Source: DAIDJM01 sp964250215 (lineage in GTDB: Bacteria; Pseudomonadota; Alphaproteobacteria; Acetobacterales; Acetobacteraceae). Taken from it: a DNA stretch of 23,478 bases. The notes under the pieces were generated by a model. The model saw only the letters and a list, made by a program, of their open reading frames with translations. It had not been told where the DNA came from and ran no database searches. The position numbers were made by a program, and so were the translations under genes. Positions within the stretch are counted from its first letter, which is position 1; each line of letters starts with the position of its first letter. The stretch covers positions 1 to 23,478 of the forward strand of contig CAXUEX010000032.1 of assembly GCA_964250215.1 (NCBI GenBank), written 5' to 3'. Below, piece by piece: positions 7,016-14,576 of this stretch.

Positions 7016-8932
7016 TCAAACGCGGGCGGCGCCCGCCTCCCGGCCCAACGCGCCGAGAACCGCGCGAACCATGGCCTTGGCGTCCAATCCCGCTTCGCCT
7101 ATCTGCGCCGCAGGCGACATGTGATCGATGAACCGGTCCGGCAATGTCAGCGGGCGGAATTTCAATCCGCCGTCAAGCAATCCCGCCCATGCCAAATGCT
7201 GCATCACGGCGCTGCCGAAGCCGCCGCTGGCTTCCTCGACCGTGATCAGCACCTCGTGGTGCCGCGCGAGCTGCTCGATCAGGCCGGTATCCAGCGGCTT
7301 GGCGAAGCGCGCATCGGCCACCGTGGTGGGCAGTCCGCGGGCGGCGAGTTCGTCGGCGGCGCGCATGGCGTCGGCCAGCCGCGTGCCGAGTGAAAGGATG
7401 GCCACGTTGCTGCCCTCGCGCAGCAAGCGGCCGCGGCCCAGCTCCAGCACGGTGCCGCGCGCTGGCAGCGCCAAGCCGTTGCCCTCGCCGCGGGGATAGC
7501 GGAACGCGCTCGGCCGGTCGCCGATCGCCGCGGCAGTGGCTACCATGTGCACCAATTCGGCCTCGTCGGCCGGCGCCATGAGCACGAAACCCGGCAGGCA
7601 ACCGAGATAGGCGAGATCGAAACTGCCGGCATGCGTCGCGCCATCGGCACCCACCAGCCCGGCACGGTCGATCGCGAAGCGCACCGGCAGGTGCTGTAGC
7701 GCCACGTCGTGCACCACCTGGTCGTAGGCGCGCTGTAGGAACGTGGAATAGATCGCGCAGAACGGCGCCATGCCGGAAGCCGCCATGCCGGCGGCGAACG
7801 TAACGGCATGCTGCTCGGCGATGCCCACGTCGAAACAGCGGTCGGGGAAGCGCTTGCCGAACCGATCGAGCCCGGTGCCGCTCGGCATGGCGGCGGTGAT
7901 GGCAACGATCCGGTCGTTGTGTTCCGCCTCCGCAACCAGTGCGTCGGCGAACACCTTCGTGTAGCTTGGCGGCCCCGCCGGGCCCTTCACCTGCTCGCCG
8001 GTGATCACATTGAATTTCGTCACGCCGTGATATTTGTCGGCGCTCGCTTCGGCCGGACCATAACCGCGCCCCTTCTGCGTGATCACATGCAGCAGGATGG
8101 GTCCATGCGCCTCGGCATCGCGCAAATTGCGCAGCACCGGCAGCAGATGGTCCATGTTGTGGCCGTCGATCGGGCCCACGTAGTAGAAGCCCAGTTCCTC
8201 GAACAGCGTGCCGCCGGTGAGCATGCCGCGCGCATATTCCTCGGCGCGCTTCACGGTGCGTTCGAGGCCCCAGGGAAAATGCTTCGCGAGCTTGCCGGCC
8301 GTCTCCCGGAACGAGAGGAAAGACGAGCTGCTCATAAGCCGCGAGAGATAGGCGCTCATCGCACCCACCGGCTGCGCGATCGACATTTCGTTGTCGTTCA
8401 GCACCACGATCAGGCGCGATTTGCGCGCGCCGGCGTTGTTCATGGCTTCGTAGGCCATGCCGGCACTCATCGCGCCATCGCCGATCACCGCAATCACATG
8501 GCGGTCGTCGTGGTCGAGGAACTCGTTCGCCACGGCAAAGCCGAGCCCGGCCGAGATGCTCGTGGAGCTGTGCGCGGCGCCGAACGGATCGAACGCGCTC
8601 TCGCTGCGCTTGGTGAAGCCGGAAAGGCCGCCGGCCTGGCGCAGCGTGCGGATGCGGTCGCGCCGGCCGGTGAGGATCTTGTGCGGATAGGCTTGGTGGC
8701 CCACGTCCCAAATCAGCGTATCGCTCGGCGTGTCGAACACCGCATGCAGCGCCACCGTGAGTTCGACCACGCCAAGCGAGGCGCCGAGATGGCCGCCGGT
8801 GGCCGATACCGCGTCGATCGTTTCCGCGCGCAACTCATCGGCAATCTGGCGAAGCTGCTCGGGCGAGTAGTTGCGCAGATCTTCCGGGTAGCGGACGCGA
8901 TCGAGAAGCGGGGTATTCAAATTATGGTCCAT
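7016..8932 (-). CDS. dxs: 1-deoxy-D-xylulose-5-phosphate synthase
   Basis: A 638-residue, full-length Dxs. It condenses pyruvate and glyceraldehyde 3-phosphate with thiamine diphosphate, the first step of the MEP isoprenoid pathway. Key features are H48 in GGHLGASLG, H79 in DVGHQAYPHKILTGR, the TPP/Mg motif GDGAMSAGMAYEAMNNAG from 151, NDNEMSIA after 178, and the C-terminal transketolase part with GIAEQHAVTFAAGMA and DRAGLVGADGATHAGSFDLAYL. AGGGAA lies 5 bases before the ATG. It sits 74 bases after ispA and before hpnM, placing precursor supply next to hopanoid tailoring. Confidence 0.98.
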   Translation of the reverse strand: MDHNLNTPLLDRVRYPEDLRNYSPEQLRQIADELRAETIDAVSATGGHLGASLGVVELTVALHAVFDTPSDTLIWDVGHQAYPHKILTGRRDRIRTLRQAGGLSGFTKRSESAFDPFGAAHSSTSISAGLGFAVANEFLDHDDRHVIAVIGDGAMSAGMAYEAMNNAGARKSRLIVVLNDNEMSIAQPVGAMSAYLSRLMSSSSFLSFRETAGKLAKHFPWGLERTVKRAEEYARGMLTGGTLFEELGFYYVGPIDGHNMDHLLPVLRNLRDAEAHGPILLHVITQKGRGYGPAEASADKYHGVTKFNVITGEQVKGPAGPPSYTKVFADALVAEAEHNDRIVAITAAMPSGTGLDRFGKRFPDRCFDVGIAEQHAVTFAAGMAASGMAPFCAIYSTFLQRAYDQVVHDVALQHLPVRFAIDRAGLVGADGATHAGSFDLAYLGCLPGFVLMAPADEAELVHMVATAAAIGDRPSAFRYPRGEGNGLALPARGTVLELGRGRLLREGSNVAILSLGTRLADAMRAADELAARGLPTTVADARFAKPLDTGLIEQLARHHEVLITVEEASGGFGSAVMQHLAWAGLLDGGLKFRPLTLPDRFIDHMSPAAQIGEAGLDAKAMVRAVLGALGREAGAARV

Positions 8933-9006
8933 CAGCGTTCCCTAATGATGGCGATGTCAGGCCTCTAGGGCCCAGCTTGGTTCAGCGGCAGGGCCCCTGC
9001 CCTGGC

Positions 9007-9936
9007 CTAACTTTTTCGTGCAACCACCCAAGAGGCAGCCTCGCGCAGCATGTCGGCCTCGCGCCCGAACGGTTCCAGATGCGCCACCGCCTGTTGCGAC
9101 AGCATTTCCGCCTGGGCACGTGCGCGCTCCAGGCCGAGCACGGAAACGAAGGTGGCCTTGCCCGCTTCCGCGTCCTTGCCGGCGGTCTTGCCCAGCTCGC
9201 CGGTGCTGCCTTCCGCATCCAGCACGTCGTCGGCGATCTGGAACGCGCCGCCGAGATCTCTGCCATACCCCGCGATCTGGTGCCGCAGGTGCAGCGGCGC
9301 GCGACCCAGAATGGCGCCAGCCTCCGTGGAAAACTGGATCAGGCGGCCGGTCTTCAGCGCGTGCAGCCGGGCGATCTCCGCCAGGTTGAGCGCGCGCCCC
9401 TCGGCCACCATGTCGATCATCTGGCCGCCAGCCATGCCGCGGGCACCCACTGCGGCGCCCAGAGCGTGCGCCAGCTCGGCGCGGGCCTGGGCATCGGAAT
9501 GCGTGTCGGGGTCGGCCAGCACCTCGAAGGCGCGGGCCTGCAGCGCATCGCCCGCCAGAATGGCCGTGGCCTCGTCGAACGCGCGGTGCGTGCTCGGCTT
9601 GCCGCGGCGCAAATCGTCGTTGTCCATGGCCGGCAGATCGTCGTGCACCAGCGAATAGGCGTGCAGCATCTCCACGGCGGCGGCGGCGCGGGCGGCGCAG
9701 GTGGGAGCGACGTGGAACAGCGCCGCCACCTCCATTACCAGGAAGCCGCGCAGACGCTTGCCGCCGCCCAGCGTGGCGTAGCGCATGGCCGCCAGCAGCC
9801 GCGACTCCATGCCCTCCGTCTCCGGCAGCAGCGTGTCGAGGCATTCCTCCACCTCGGCGGCACGCGCCCCCATGGCCGCGGCCAGACCGGCGGTCATCCG
9901 CGGGCGATCGTCCGGCGGCATCGCATCGGCCGGCAT
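9007..9936 (-). CDS. ispA: Short-chain polyprenyl diphosphate synthase (farnesyl diphosphate synthase type)
   Basis: A 309-residue trans-isoprenyl diphosphate synthase, probably making farnesyl diphosphate, the squalene/hopene precursor. It shows GGGKRLRGFLV (57-67), the first Asp-rich motif HDDLPAMDNDDLRRGKPSTH (D99, D100, D105), the Lys/Thr segment LKTGRLIQFSTEAGAILG, and the second Asp-rich motif FQIADDVLDAEGS. The two-residue Pro insertion style of the first motif (DDLPAMD) is typical of bacterial FPP synthases. ATG 9936 is preferred because it overlaps the xseB stop (TGATG); residues upstream in the frame are xseB shadow. Chain length is inferred from family, not shown. Confidence 0.93.
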   Translation of the reverse strand: MPADAMPPDDRPRMTAGLAAAMGARAAEVEECLDTLLPETEGMESRLLAAMRYATLGGGKRLRGFLVMEVAALFHVAPTCAARAAAAVEMLHAYSLVHDDLPAMDNDDLRRGKPSTHRAFDEATAILAGDALQARAFEVLADPDTHSDAQARAELAHALGAAVGARGMAGGQMIDMVAEGRALNLAEIARLHALKTGRLIQFSTEAGAILGRAPLHLRHQIAGYGRDLGGAFQIADDVLDAEGSTGELGKTAGKDAEAGKATFVSVLGLERARAQAEMLSQQAVAHLEPFGREADMLREAASWVVARKS

Positions 9937-10181
9937 CACTCCCCTTCCTTGAGCGCGAAATCCTTCAATGCCAGCGAGCCGTCGGCACGTTCGACGATGG
10001 CTTGCACGCGCGCCTCCGCCTCGGCCAGCTTCGCCTCGCAATGGCGCCGCAGCGCCGTGCCACGTTCGTAGCAGGCGATCGCATCCTCCAGCTTCTGCTG
10101 GCCGCCCTCCAGGCCACGCACGATGCGTTCGAGTTCGGCCAGCGCGTCTTCGAAGGAGAGGCCGGCTACGGTCTCCGACAT
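9936..10181 (-). CDS. xseB: Exodeoxyribonuclease VII small subunit
   Basis: An 81-residue XseB. It partners XseA (not in this window) in the exonuclease VII complex, which degrades single-stranded DNA in both directions. The sequence has the canonical small-subunit pattern: SFEDALAELERIVRGLEGGQQKLEDAIACYERG followed by a coiled-coil-like helix RRHCEAKLAEAEARVQAI. Its TGA shares one base with the ispA ATG, a coupling seen in many proteobacteria. AGGGATAAGG lies immediately before the ATG. A 97-base gap separates it from the upstream histone-deacetylase-like gene and contains no gene I can recognise. Confidence 0.95.
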   Translation of the reverse strand: MSETVAGLSFEDALAELERIVRGLEGGQQKLEDAIACYERGTALRRHCEAKLAEAEARVQAIVERADGSLALKDFALKEGE

Positions 10182-10278
10182 CCTTATCCCTGTGTGCCCA
10201 AAGAGCGAGCGCTGTAGCGCGCGGTTGCGCCGGTTGCCAGCCGCCCGCCGCCGCTCCCTGGAAGCTGTGGCCCGGCGG

Positions 10279-11211
10279 TCACGCCGCCATCAAACGGCGC
10301 ACATGCTCTGCGGCCGAGGCTGCCAATGCATCGAGATCGTAGCCGCCTTCCAGGATGGAGACGATGCGGCAGCCGCTGCCGGCGGCAGTTTCCACCAGCC
10401 GGTCGGTGATCCAGCCGAAATCGGCGGTGGCGAGTTCGAGCTGGGCCAGCGGGTCGCGCAGATGCGCGTCGAACCCGGCCGAGACGATCAGCAGCTCCGG
10501 CCGGAAAGCGGCCAACGCCGGCAGCCCCCTGCCCTGCCAGGCGGCGCGGAAAGCGGCGCTGCCGGCGCCGGGACGGAGCGGCAGGTTCACGACATTGTCA
10601 GCCACGCCGGTTTCGGAGGCGGCGCCGGTGCCGGGATAGCAGGGCATCTGGTGGCTGGAAGCGTAGAAATAGGCCGGGTCGGTCTCCAGCAGATGCTGCG
10701 TGCCGTTGCCGTGATGCACGTCGAAATCCACCACCGCGATGCGGCGCAGCCCGTGATTGCGGCGGGCGTGCATCGCGGCGATCGCGGCGTTGGCGAAAAT
10801 GCAAAAACCCATGGGAACCGCGGCCTCGGCGTGGTGCCCGGGCGGCCGCACCGCGGCAAACGCCGCCTCGGCTTCGCCGGACAGCACGAGATCCACGGCT
10901 TGCACGGCCGCGCCCGCGGCGCGCAACGCAGCCTCGCCGCTGCCGGCGCTGAAATAAGTGTCCGGATCGAGCGCCAGAATCTCATCCGGGCCGGGAGCCA
11001 GTTCCAGAATTGCCTGCGCATAGGCAGCGGGGTGGGCCAACTCGAGTTGCGCGGCGCTGGCCCGCGGCGCTTCCCGGCGGATCAGCTTCGCGAATTCGGG
11101 CGCATCGAGCGCCGCGAGCACGGCGCGCAGCCGCTCCGGACGCTCGGCATGGCCGGGGGGCGTGCGGTGCGCGGCGCAGGCGGCGTGCGTGAGCAGTGCG
11201 ACGCGGCTCAA
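10279..11211 (-). CDS. Histone deacetylase family protein (AcuC/AphA-type amidohydrolase)
   Basis: A 310-residue class II-like histone deacetylase-superfamily enzyme. Bacterial members deacetylate acetylated lysines, polyamines or small acetyl amides; the substrate here is unknown. The catalytic layout is intact: HxxGHxERPERL near the start (15-28), PPGHHA (H126, H127), the zinc site VDFDVHHGNGTQ (D164, H166) with D248 in SAGFDAH, and the transition-state Tyr Y291 in LEGGYDL. The start is TTG at 11211 because the upstream tusA-like gene ends there: TTGA holds both the new TTG and the old TGA, and the family N-terminus (RVALLTHAAC) begins right after. Coupled to tusA-like and followed by xseB. 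Confidence 0.9.
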   Translation of the reverse strand: MSRVALLTHAACAAHRTPPGHAERPERLRAVLAALDAPEFAKLIRREAPRASAAQLELAHPAAYAQAILELAPGPDEILALDPDTYFSAGSGEAALRAAGAAVQAVDLVLSGEAEAAFAAVRPPGHHAEAAVPMGFCIFANAAIAAMHARRNHGLRRIAVVDFDVHHGNGTQHLLETDPAYFYASSHQMPCYPGTGAASETGVADNVVNLPLRPGAGSAAFRAAWQGRGLPALAAFRPELLIVSAGFDAHLRDPLAQLELATADFGWITDRLVETAAGSGCRIVSILEGGYDLDALAASAAEHVRRLMAA

Positions 11212-11441
11212 GGTTCGGGTCGCCGGCGGATGGTGAAGCTGAACACCCCGGCCTCCTCGCCGCAGGCCAGAAGCTGATGGCCGGTTTCGCGGCAATAGGC
11301 GCGGAAATCGGCCACCGCCGCGCGATCGGTGGCCAGCACGCGCAGCTTCTCACCCGGCGCCATGCCGCGCAGTTCGCGATTGGCGCGCAGCACCGGCAGC
11401 GGGCAGGCAAGGCCCTTCAGATCGAGCAGCGTTTCGGCCAT
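11208..11441 (-). CDS. TusA/SirA-family sulfur carrier protein
   Basis: A 77-residue small protein of the TusA (SirA/YedF) family with the defining Cys-Pro motif: LDLKGLACPLPVLRA, with C13 as the presumptive persulfide-carrying residue. Members pass sulfur for tRNA thiolation, molybdenum cofactor or other sulfur transfers. Which role applies cannot be told, and calling it TusA proper would need a search. The following histone-deacetylase-like gene begins within its stop codon (TTGA), so the two are probably co-translated. It is the first gene of the minus-strand run. A 99-base divergent gap separates it from the plus-strand gene at 11541, but no convincing promoter stands out there. Confidence 0.85.
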   Translation of the reverse strand: MAETLLDLKGLACPLPVLRANRELRGMAPGEKLRVLATDRAAVADFRAYCRETGHQLLACGEEAGVFSFTIRRRPEP

Positions 11442-11540
11442 CGGCACAACGTGGCCGCGGTGCGACACGGCAGCAAGGCTTGGGCCATTGCCTAGACGAA
11501 CCCGGGGCAGCAACTTCCGTTCAAGCCGCGAGGAGAACGC

Positions 11541-11939
11541 ATGACCGAAATCATCCGGCTCGAACCGCATGACGCGCTGCCCGAAGGCGGCAACATCGCG
11601 CTCGTGCTCCGCCGCTTCGGCGAGGACGATCCCTCGTCCATCATCACCGAAATCGACTTTTTCGGCCGGCACCCGGCCGCCGTGCTGGCCATGGGCGAAG
11701 GTGGCCAGCCGCCGCGCTTCGAGGATGCCGTGCACGAAGCCGTGCGCCAGGCCCAGGCGCGCGGCATCGCCACGGTCTATGCGATCGATCGCACGGCTGG
11801 CCGCCGCGAACAGGAAGTGCTCACGCATCACGGCGACCACTCGGTGCGCTCGGACGAGCTTAGCGATACCGACGAAGAGGACGGCGAACGCGGCGCGACG
11901 ATCCTCGATAGGCCCTCGGGCGCCGGCTACGTGCGGTAA
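11541..11939 (+). CDS. Hypothetical protein, 132 residues
   Basis: I do not recognise the family. It has a good ribosome site (GAGGAGA, about 7 bases before ATG 11541) and codon bias like its neighbours. Residues 1-90 look like a small alpha/beta domain (IALVLRRFGEDDPSSIITEIDFFGRHPAAVLAM, then EDAVHEAVRQAQARGIATVYAIDR, a helix followed by a strand). The last 35 residues are hydrophilic and acidic (DELSDTDEEDGERG) and likely disordered. No signal peptide or membrane segment is visible, so it should be cytoplasmic. It is transcribed divergently from the tusA-like gene and converges on the proline-rich reading frame at 11968. Confidence 0.7.
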   Translation: MTEIIRLEPHDALPEGGNIALVLRRFGEDDPSSIITEIDFFGRHPAAVLAMGEGGQPPRFEDAVHEAVRQAQARGIATVYAIDRTAGRREQEVLTHHGDHSVRSDELSDTDEEDGERGATILDRPSGAGYVR

Positions 11940-11967
11940 CGCGCCGCCAGCACGCGGAGCCGATCCG

Positions 11968-12126
11968 TCAGATCGTCGCCGGCTCACCTCCCGGAATGCC
12001 GGGCGCGGGAAACCCAACGTCTGGCGCGTCCGGCCCAGGCGGCTCGGAACCTGGCGGCGGCGGCGGCGGACGCATGGGTCCCGGCGGTTTCACGGGTTCG
12101 GGCAATGGCGCCTGGACTTGGCTCAT
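11968..12126 (-). CDS. Proline-rich small protein, 52 residues, coupled to the EcsC-family gene
   Basis: A short frame whose ATG (12126-12124) overlaps the stop of the EcsC-family gene as ATGA, the typical sign of translational coupling. It encodes 52 residues, 20 of them proline, including a run of six (PMRPPPPPPGSEPPGP), with no cysteine, no hydrophobic segment and one aromatic residue. The product would be extended or disordered. I do not recognise a family. Low complexity in GC-rich DNA can arise by chance, so the support is the overlap, the complete frame and the position, not homology. The Pro6 run would be expected to need elongation factor P for efficient translation. Confidence 0.42.
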   Translation of the reverse strand: MSQVQAPLPEPVKPPGPMRPPPPPPGSEPPGPDAPDVGFPAPGIPGGEPATI

Positions 12127-12902
12127 GCCGCCATGAACGGCGCGTCGGCGCCGGCGGTTGCAAGTTCCGCGGCAGCCAGCCGCACGCGTTCGCTGCCGTG
12201 CTGGCGTTCCAGGCGGCGCACCGTGAAATGCGCCTGCGCCAGCGCGCGGTAATGTGCCAGGAACGCGCCGTTCAGCGCCGCGCCGGCAATCGCGCCGGCA
12301 ATCGGCACCGCCTGCGCCGTGAGTTTCTCGCCGAGCACCAAGCCGTAGCGCGAGGCGACCTGCGTCACCACGCGCGCTACCGGCTGGCCGTGCAACAGCA
12401 GCCGGGCCGAGAAATAACCGATCTCCTCTTCGCCTTCAGGACCGCGCAGACCGAACACCTCCAGGCAGGCGGCACGGGCTTCGTCGCTGGCCAGATCCTC
12501 GCCGTTCTGCCGCGCGATGCGGGCAACGTCGCGCAGGATCACCAGCGTGGTCAGCGTCGCGTCGGGCAGAAAGCCGGCCAGCCCAGCCAGGCCGCTCACC
12601 GCACCGGAGGCAACCACCAGCGGCGTGCCGGGCAGCCGGTCGCCGGTATCCACACCGAGCCGCGCCACATCGTAGGCCCGGGAGAGCGCGGCTTCGGCGA
12701 GCCACCCGAAGCGGTTGCGGAATACCGGGCTCATGCCGAGGCGAACGAACGCGGCCTGTCCGGCATTGCCCATGAAGCGGCCGAGCCAGTCAGCGGCGCG
12801 CACCAGCACGCCGGCGCGGCCGCGCAGCGAAGCCAGCGCGGTTTCCAGCTCCGCGCGGGCGACCGGATCCAGCTCCGTCTGTATCGTTGGCCACTGCGCC
12901 AT
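12123..12902 (-). CDS. EcsC family protein
   Basis: A 259-residue protein of the EcsC family (named after Bacillus EcsC; molecular role unknown, linked to envelope or secretion phenotypes). Family-like segments are LPDATLTTLVILRDVARIARQNGEDLAS and ARAACLEVFGLRG, the Gly/Ala-rich AVPIAGAIAGAALNGAFLAHYRALAQAHFTVRRLERQHG near the end, and hydrophobic stretches that could contact a membrane. The start is ambiguous: ATG 12902 has a weak purine-rich stretch (GGGGGCGGAA) in front, while ATG 12923 would overlap the divergent dnaB ATG in a CATG. A 52-codon proline-rich frame is coupled to its stop. Divergent from dnaB with almost no space between starts. Confidence 0.8.
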   Translation of the reverse strand: MAQWPTIQTELDPVARAELETALASLRGRAGVLVRAADWLGRFMGNAGQAAFVRLGMSPVFRNRFGWLAEAALSRAYDVARLGVDTGDRLPGTPLVVASGAVSGLAGLAGFLPDATLTTLVILRDVARIARQNGEDLASDEARAACLEVFGLRGPEGEEEIGYFSARLLLHGQPVARVVTQVASRYGLVLGEKLTAQAVPIAGAIAGAALNGAFLAHYRALAQAHFTVRRLERQHGSERVRLAAAELATAGADAPFMAA

Positions 12903-12921
12903 TTCCGCCCCCGATATCCAC

Positions 12922-14472
12922 ATGAACCCACAGGCTGCAACGCTGCGCAGGCCCGATTCGCTGCGCTATGACGCTCCGGTGAATCAGATAGATGGTCCGC
13001 TGCTGGGCCTGTCCCAACGGCTCCCGCCGCAAAACCTGGATGCCGAACAGGCGCTGCTTGGCGCGCTGCTGTCCAACAACCGCGCGTATGACCGGGTCGC
13101 GGATTTTCTGAAGCAAGAGCATTTTGCCGATCCGATCCACGGCCGGATTTATCAGGCGGTGGAGCGGCGCATCGCGCAGGGGCAGATCGCCGATCCGATC
13201 ACGCTGCGCGCCGAATTCGAGCACACCGGCGCGCTGGATGAGGTGGGCGGCACCGCTTACCTGGCGCAGATCGTGAGCGCGACGGTGGGCATCATCAATG
13301 CCGGCGATTACGGGCGCGCGATCCACGATGCGTGGCTGCGGCGGCAACTGATCGACATCGGCGAGACGGTGGTGAACGAGGCGTTCGCCGCCGCGCCCGA
13401 CAACGACGGCACCGAACAGATCAAGGCCGCCGAGCAGAAGCTGTTCGAACTCGCGACCTACGGGCGCGGCGAAGACCGGATGGTGACGTTCGAGCGCGCG
13501 CTGCAGATGGCGGTGGAAACCGCCGAAGCGGCGTTCCGGCGCTCGGGCGGCATCTCGGGGCTCACCACCGGGCTGCGCGACCTGGATCAGCGCACCGGCG
13601 GCATGCACGCCTCCGATCTGCTGATCCTGGCCGGCCGCCCTGGCATGGGGAAAACCGCCTTGGCAACCAAAATCGCATTCGGCGCCGCGCGCGCGCTGAT
13701 GGCCGAGGGCCGGGCGCAGAACGCGAACGGCACGCCCGCCGGGTCGGTGGCAATCTTCTCGCTGGAAATGAGCTCGGAACAGCTTGCGCTGCGTCTCCTC
13801 TCGGAAGAAAGCCGCGTGCGCGGCGACCGCATCCGCAAGGGCACGATCGACGAGCGGGATTTCTCGCGTTTCGTCGCCGTGTCGAAGGAGCTGCAAGCGC
13901 TGCCACTGTTCATCGACGATACGCCGGCCATCACCATGTCGGCGCTGCGCACGCGCTGCCGCCGGCTGAAACGCACCAAGGCGCTGAAGCTGGTGGTGAT
14001 CGATTATCTGCAACTGATGCGGCCGCCGCCCGGCGCGCGCGCCGAGAACCGGGTGGTGGAAATCAGCGCCATCACGCAGGGGCTCAAGGCGCTGGCCAAG
14101 GAGCTGAAAATTCCGGTGCTGGCGCTTTCCCAGCTTTCGCGCGGCGTCGAAGCGCGCGAGGACAAGCGGCCGCAGCTGTCCGATCTGCGCGAATCCGGAT
14201 CGATCGAACAGGATGCGGACGCGGTGATGTTCATCTATCGCGACGAATACTATCTGCAGCAGCGCGAGCCGAAGGCGATGGCGTTCGACGGCAGCGAAAA
14301 ATATCAGGCGGCGGTCGATAAGTGGCAGCGCGACATGGAAGCGGTGCACAATAAAGCGGAACTGCTGCTGGAAAAGCAGCGGCACGGTCCCACGGGCAAG
14401 GTGGATCTGTTCTTCGAGAGCGAATTCACCCGTTTCGCCGATCTCGACACGGTGCATGGCGGCGACGACTAA
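12922..14472 (+). CDS. dnaB: Replicative DNA helicase DnaB
   Basis: A 516-residue DnaB, the hexameric helicase that unwinds the replication fork and binds primase. The N-terminal domain begins with RLPPQNLDAEQALLGALLSNN (about 33-53). The RecA-like domain has Walker A GRPGMGKT (238-245), IFSLEMSSEQLALRLLSEES, Walker B LVVIDYLQLM, LSQLSRGVEAREDKRPQLSDLRESGSIEQDADAVMFIYRDEYY, and a C-terminal HGPTGKVDLFF motif. No intein is present. The start is unsure: ATG 12922 lacks a clear ribosome site, and GTG 12979 (498 residues) lies 7 bases after a TATGAC -10-like box and would be leaderless. The helicase assignment itself is certain. Confidence 0.96.
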   Translation: MNPQAATLRRPDSLRYDAPVNQIDGPLLGLSQRLPPQNLDAEQALLGALLSNNRAYDRVADFLKQEHFADPIHGRIYQAVERRIAQGQIADPITLRAEFEHTGALDEVGGTAYLAQIVSATVGIINAGDYGRAIHDAWLRRQLIDIGETVVNEAFAAAPDNDGTEQIKAAEQKLFELATYGRGEDRMVTFERALQMAVETAEAAFRRSGGISGLTTGLRDLDQRTGGMHASDLLILAGRPGMGKTALATKIAFGAARALMAEGRAQNANGTPAGSVAIFSLEMSSEQLALRLLSEESRVRGDRIRKGTIDERDFSRFVAVSKELQALPLFIDDTPAITMSALRTRCRRLKRTKALKLVVIDYLQLMRPPPGARAENRVVEISAITQGLKALAKELKIPVLALSQLSRGVEAREDKRPQLSDLRESGSIEQDADAVMFIYRDEYYLQQREPKAMAFDGSEKYQAAVDKWQRDMEAVHNKAELLLEKQRHGPTGKVDLFFESEFTRFADLDTVHGGDD

Positions 14473-14576
14473 TACGGGGCGATTTCGGCCGATCGGAAAA
14501 AAACCCCGCGGCTGGGCGGCCCCGCTAGACGGCTTAGGCTCTTTCCCGCCACCGTTATGTCTGCCAGGATATATCG

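Noticed and set aside
12056..12070. GGC/GCG triplet tract as a simple sequence repeat
   Set aside because: It encodes the Pro6 run of the small proline-rich frame and is short; no separate repeat element is needed.
14480..14520. Possible terminator near the A7 run after dnaB
   Set aside because: On the plus strand there is no U-run. On the minus strand the T7 follows only a weak 4-bp stem and no minus-strand gene ends here.
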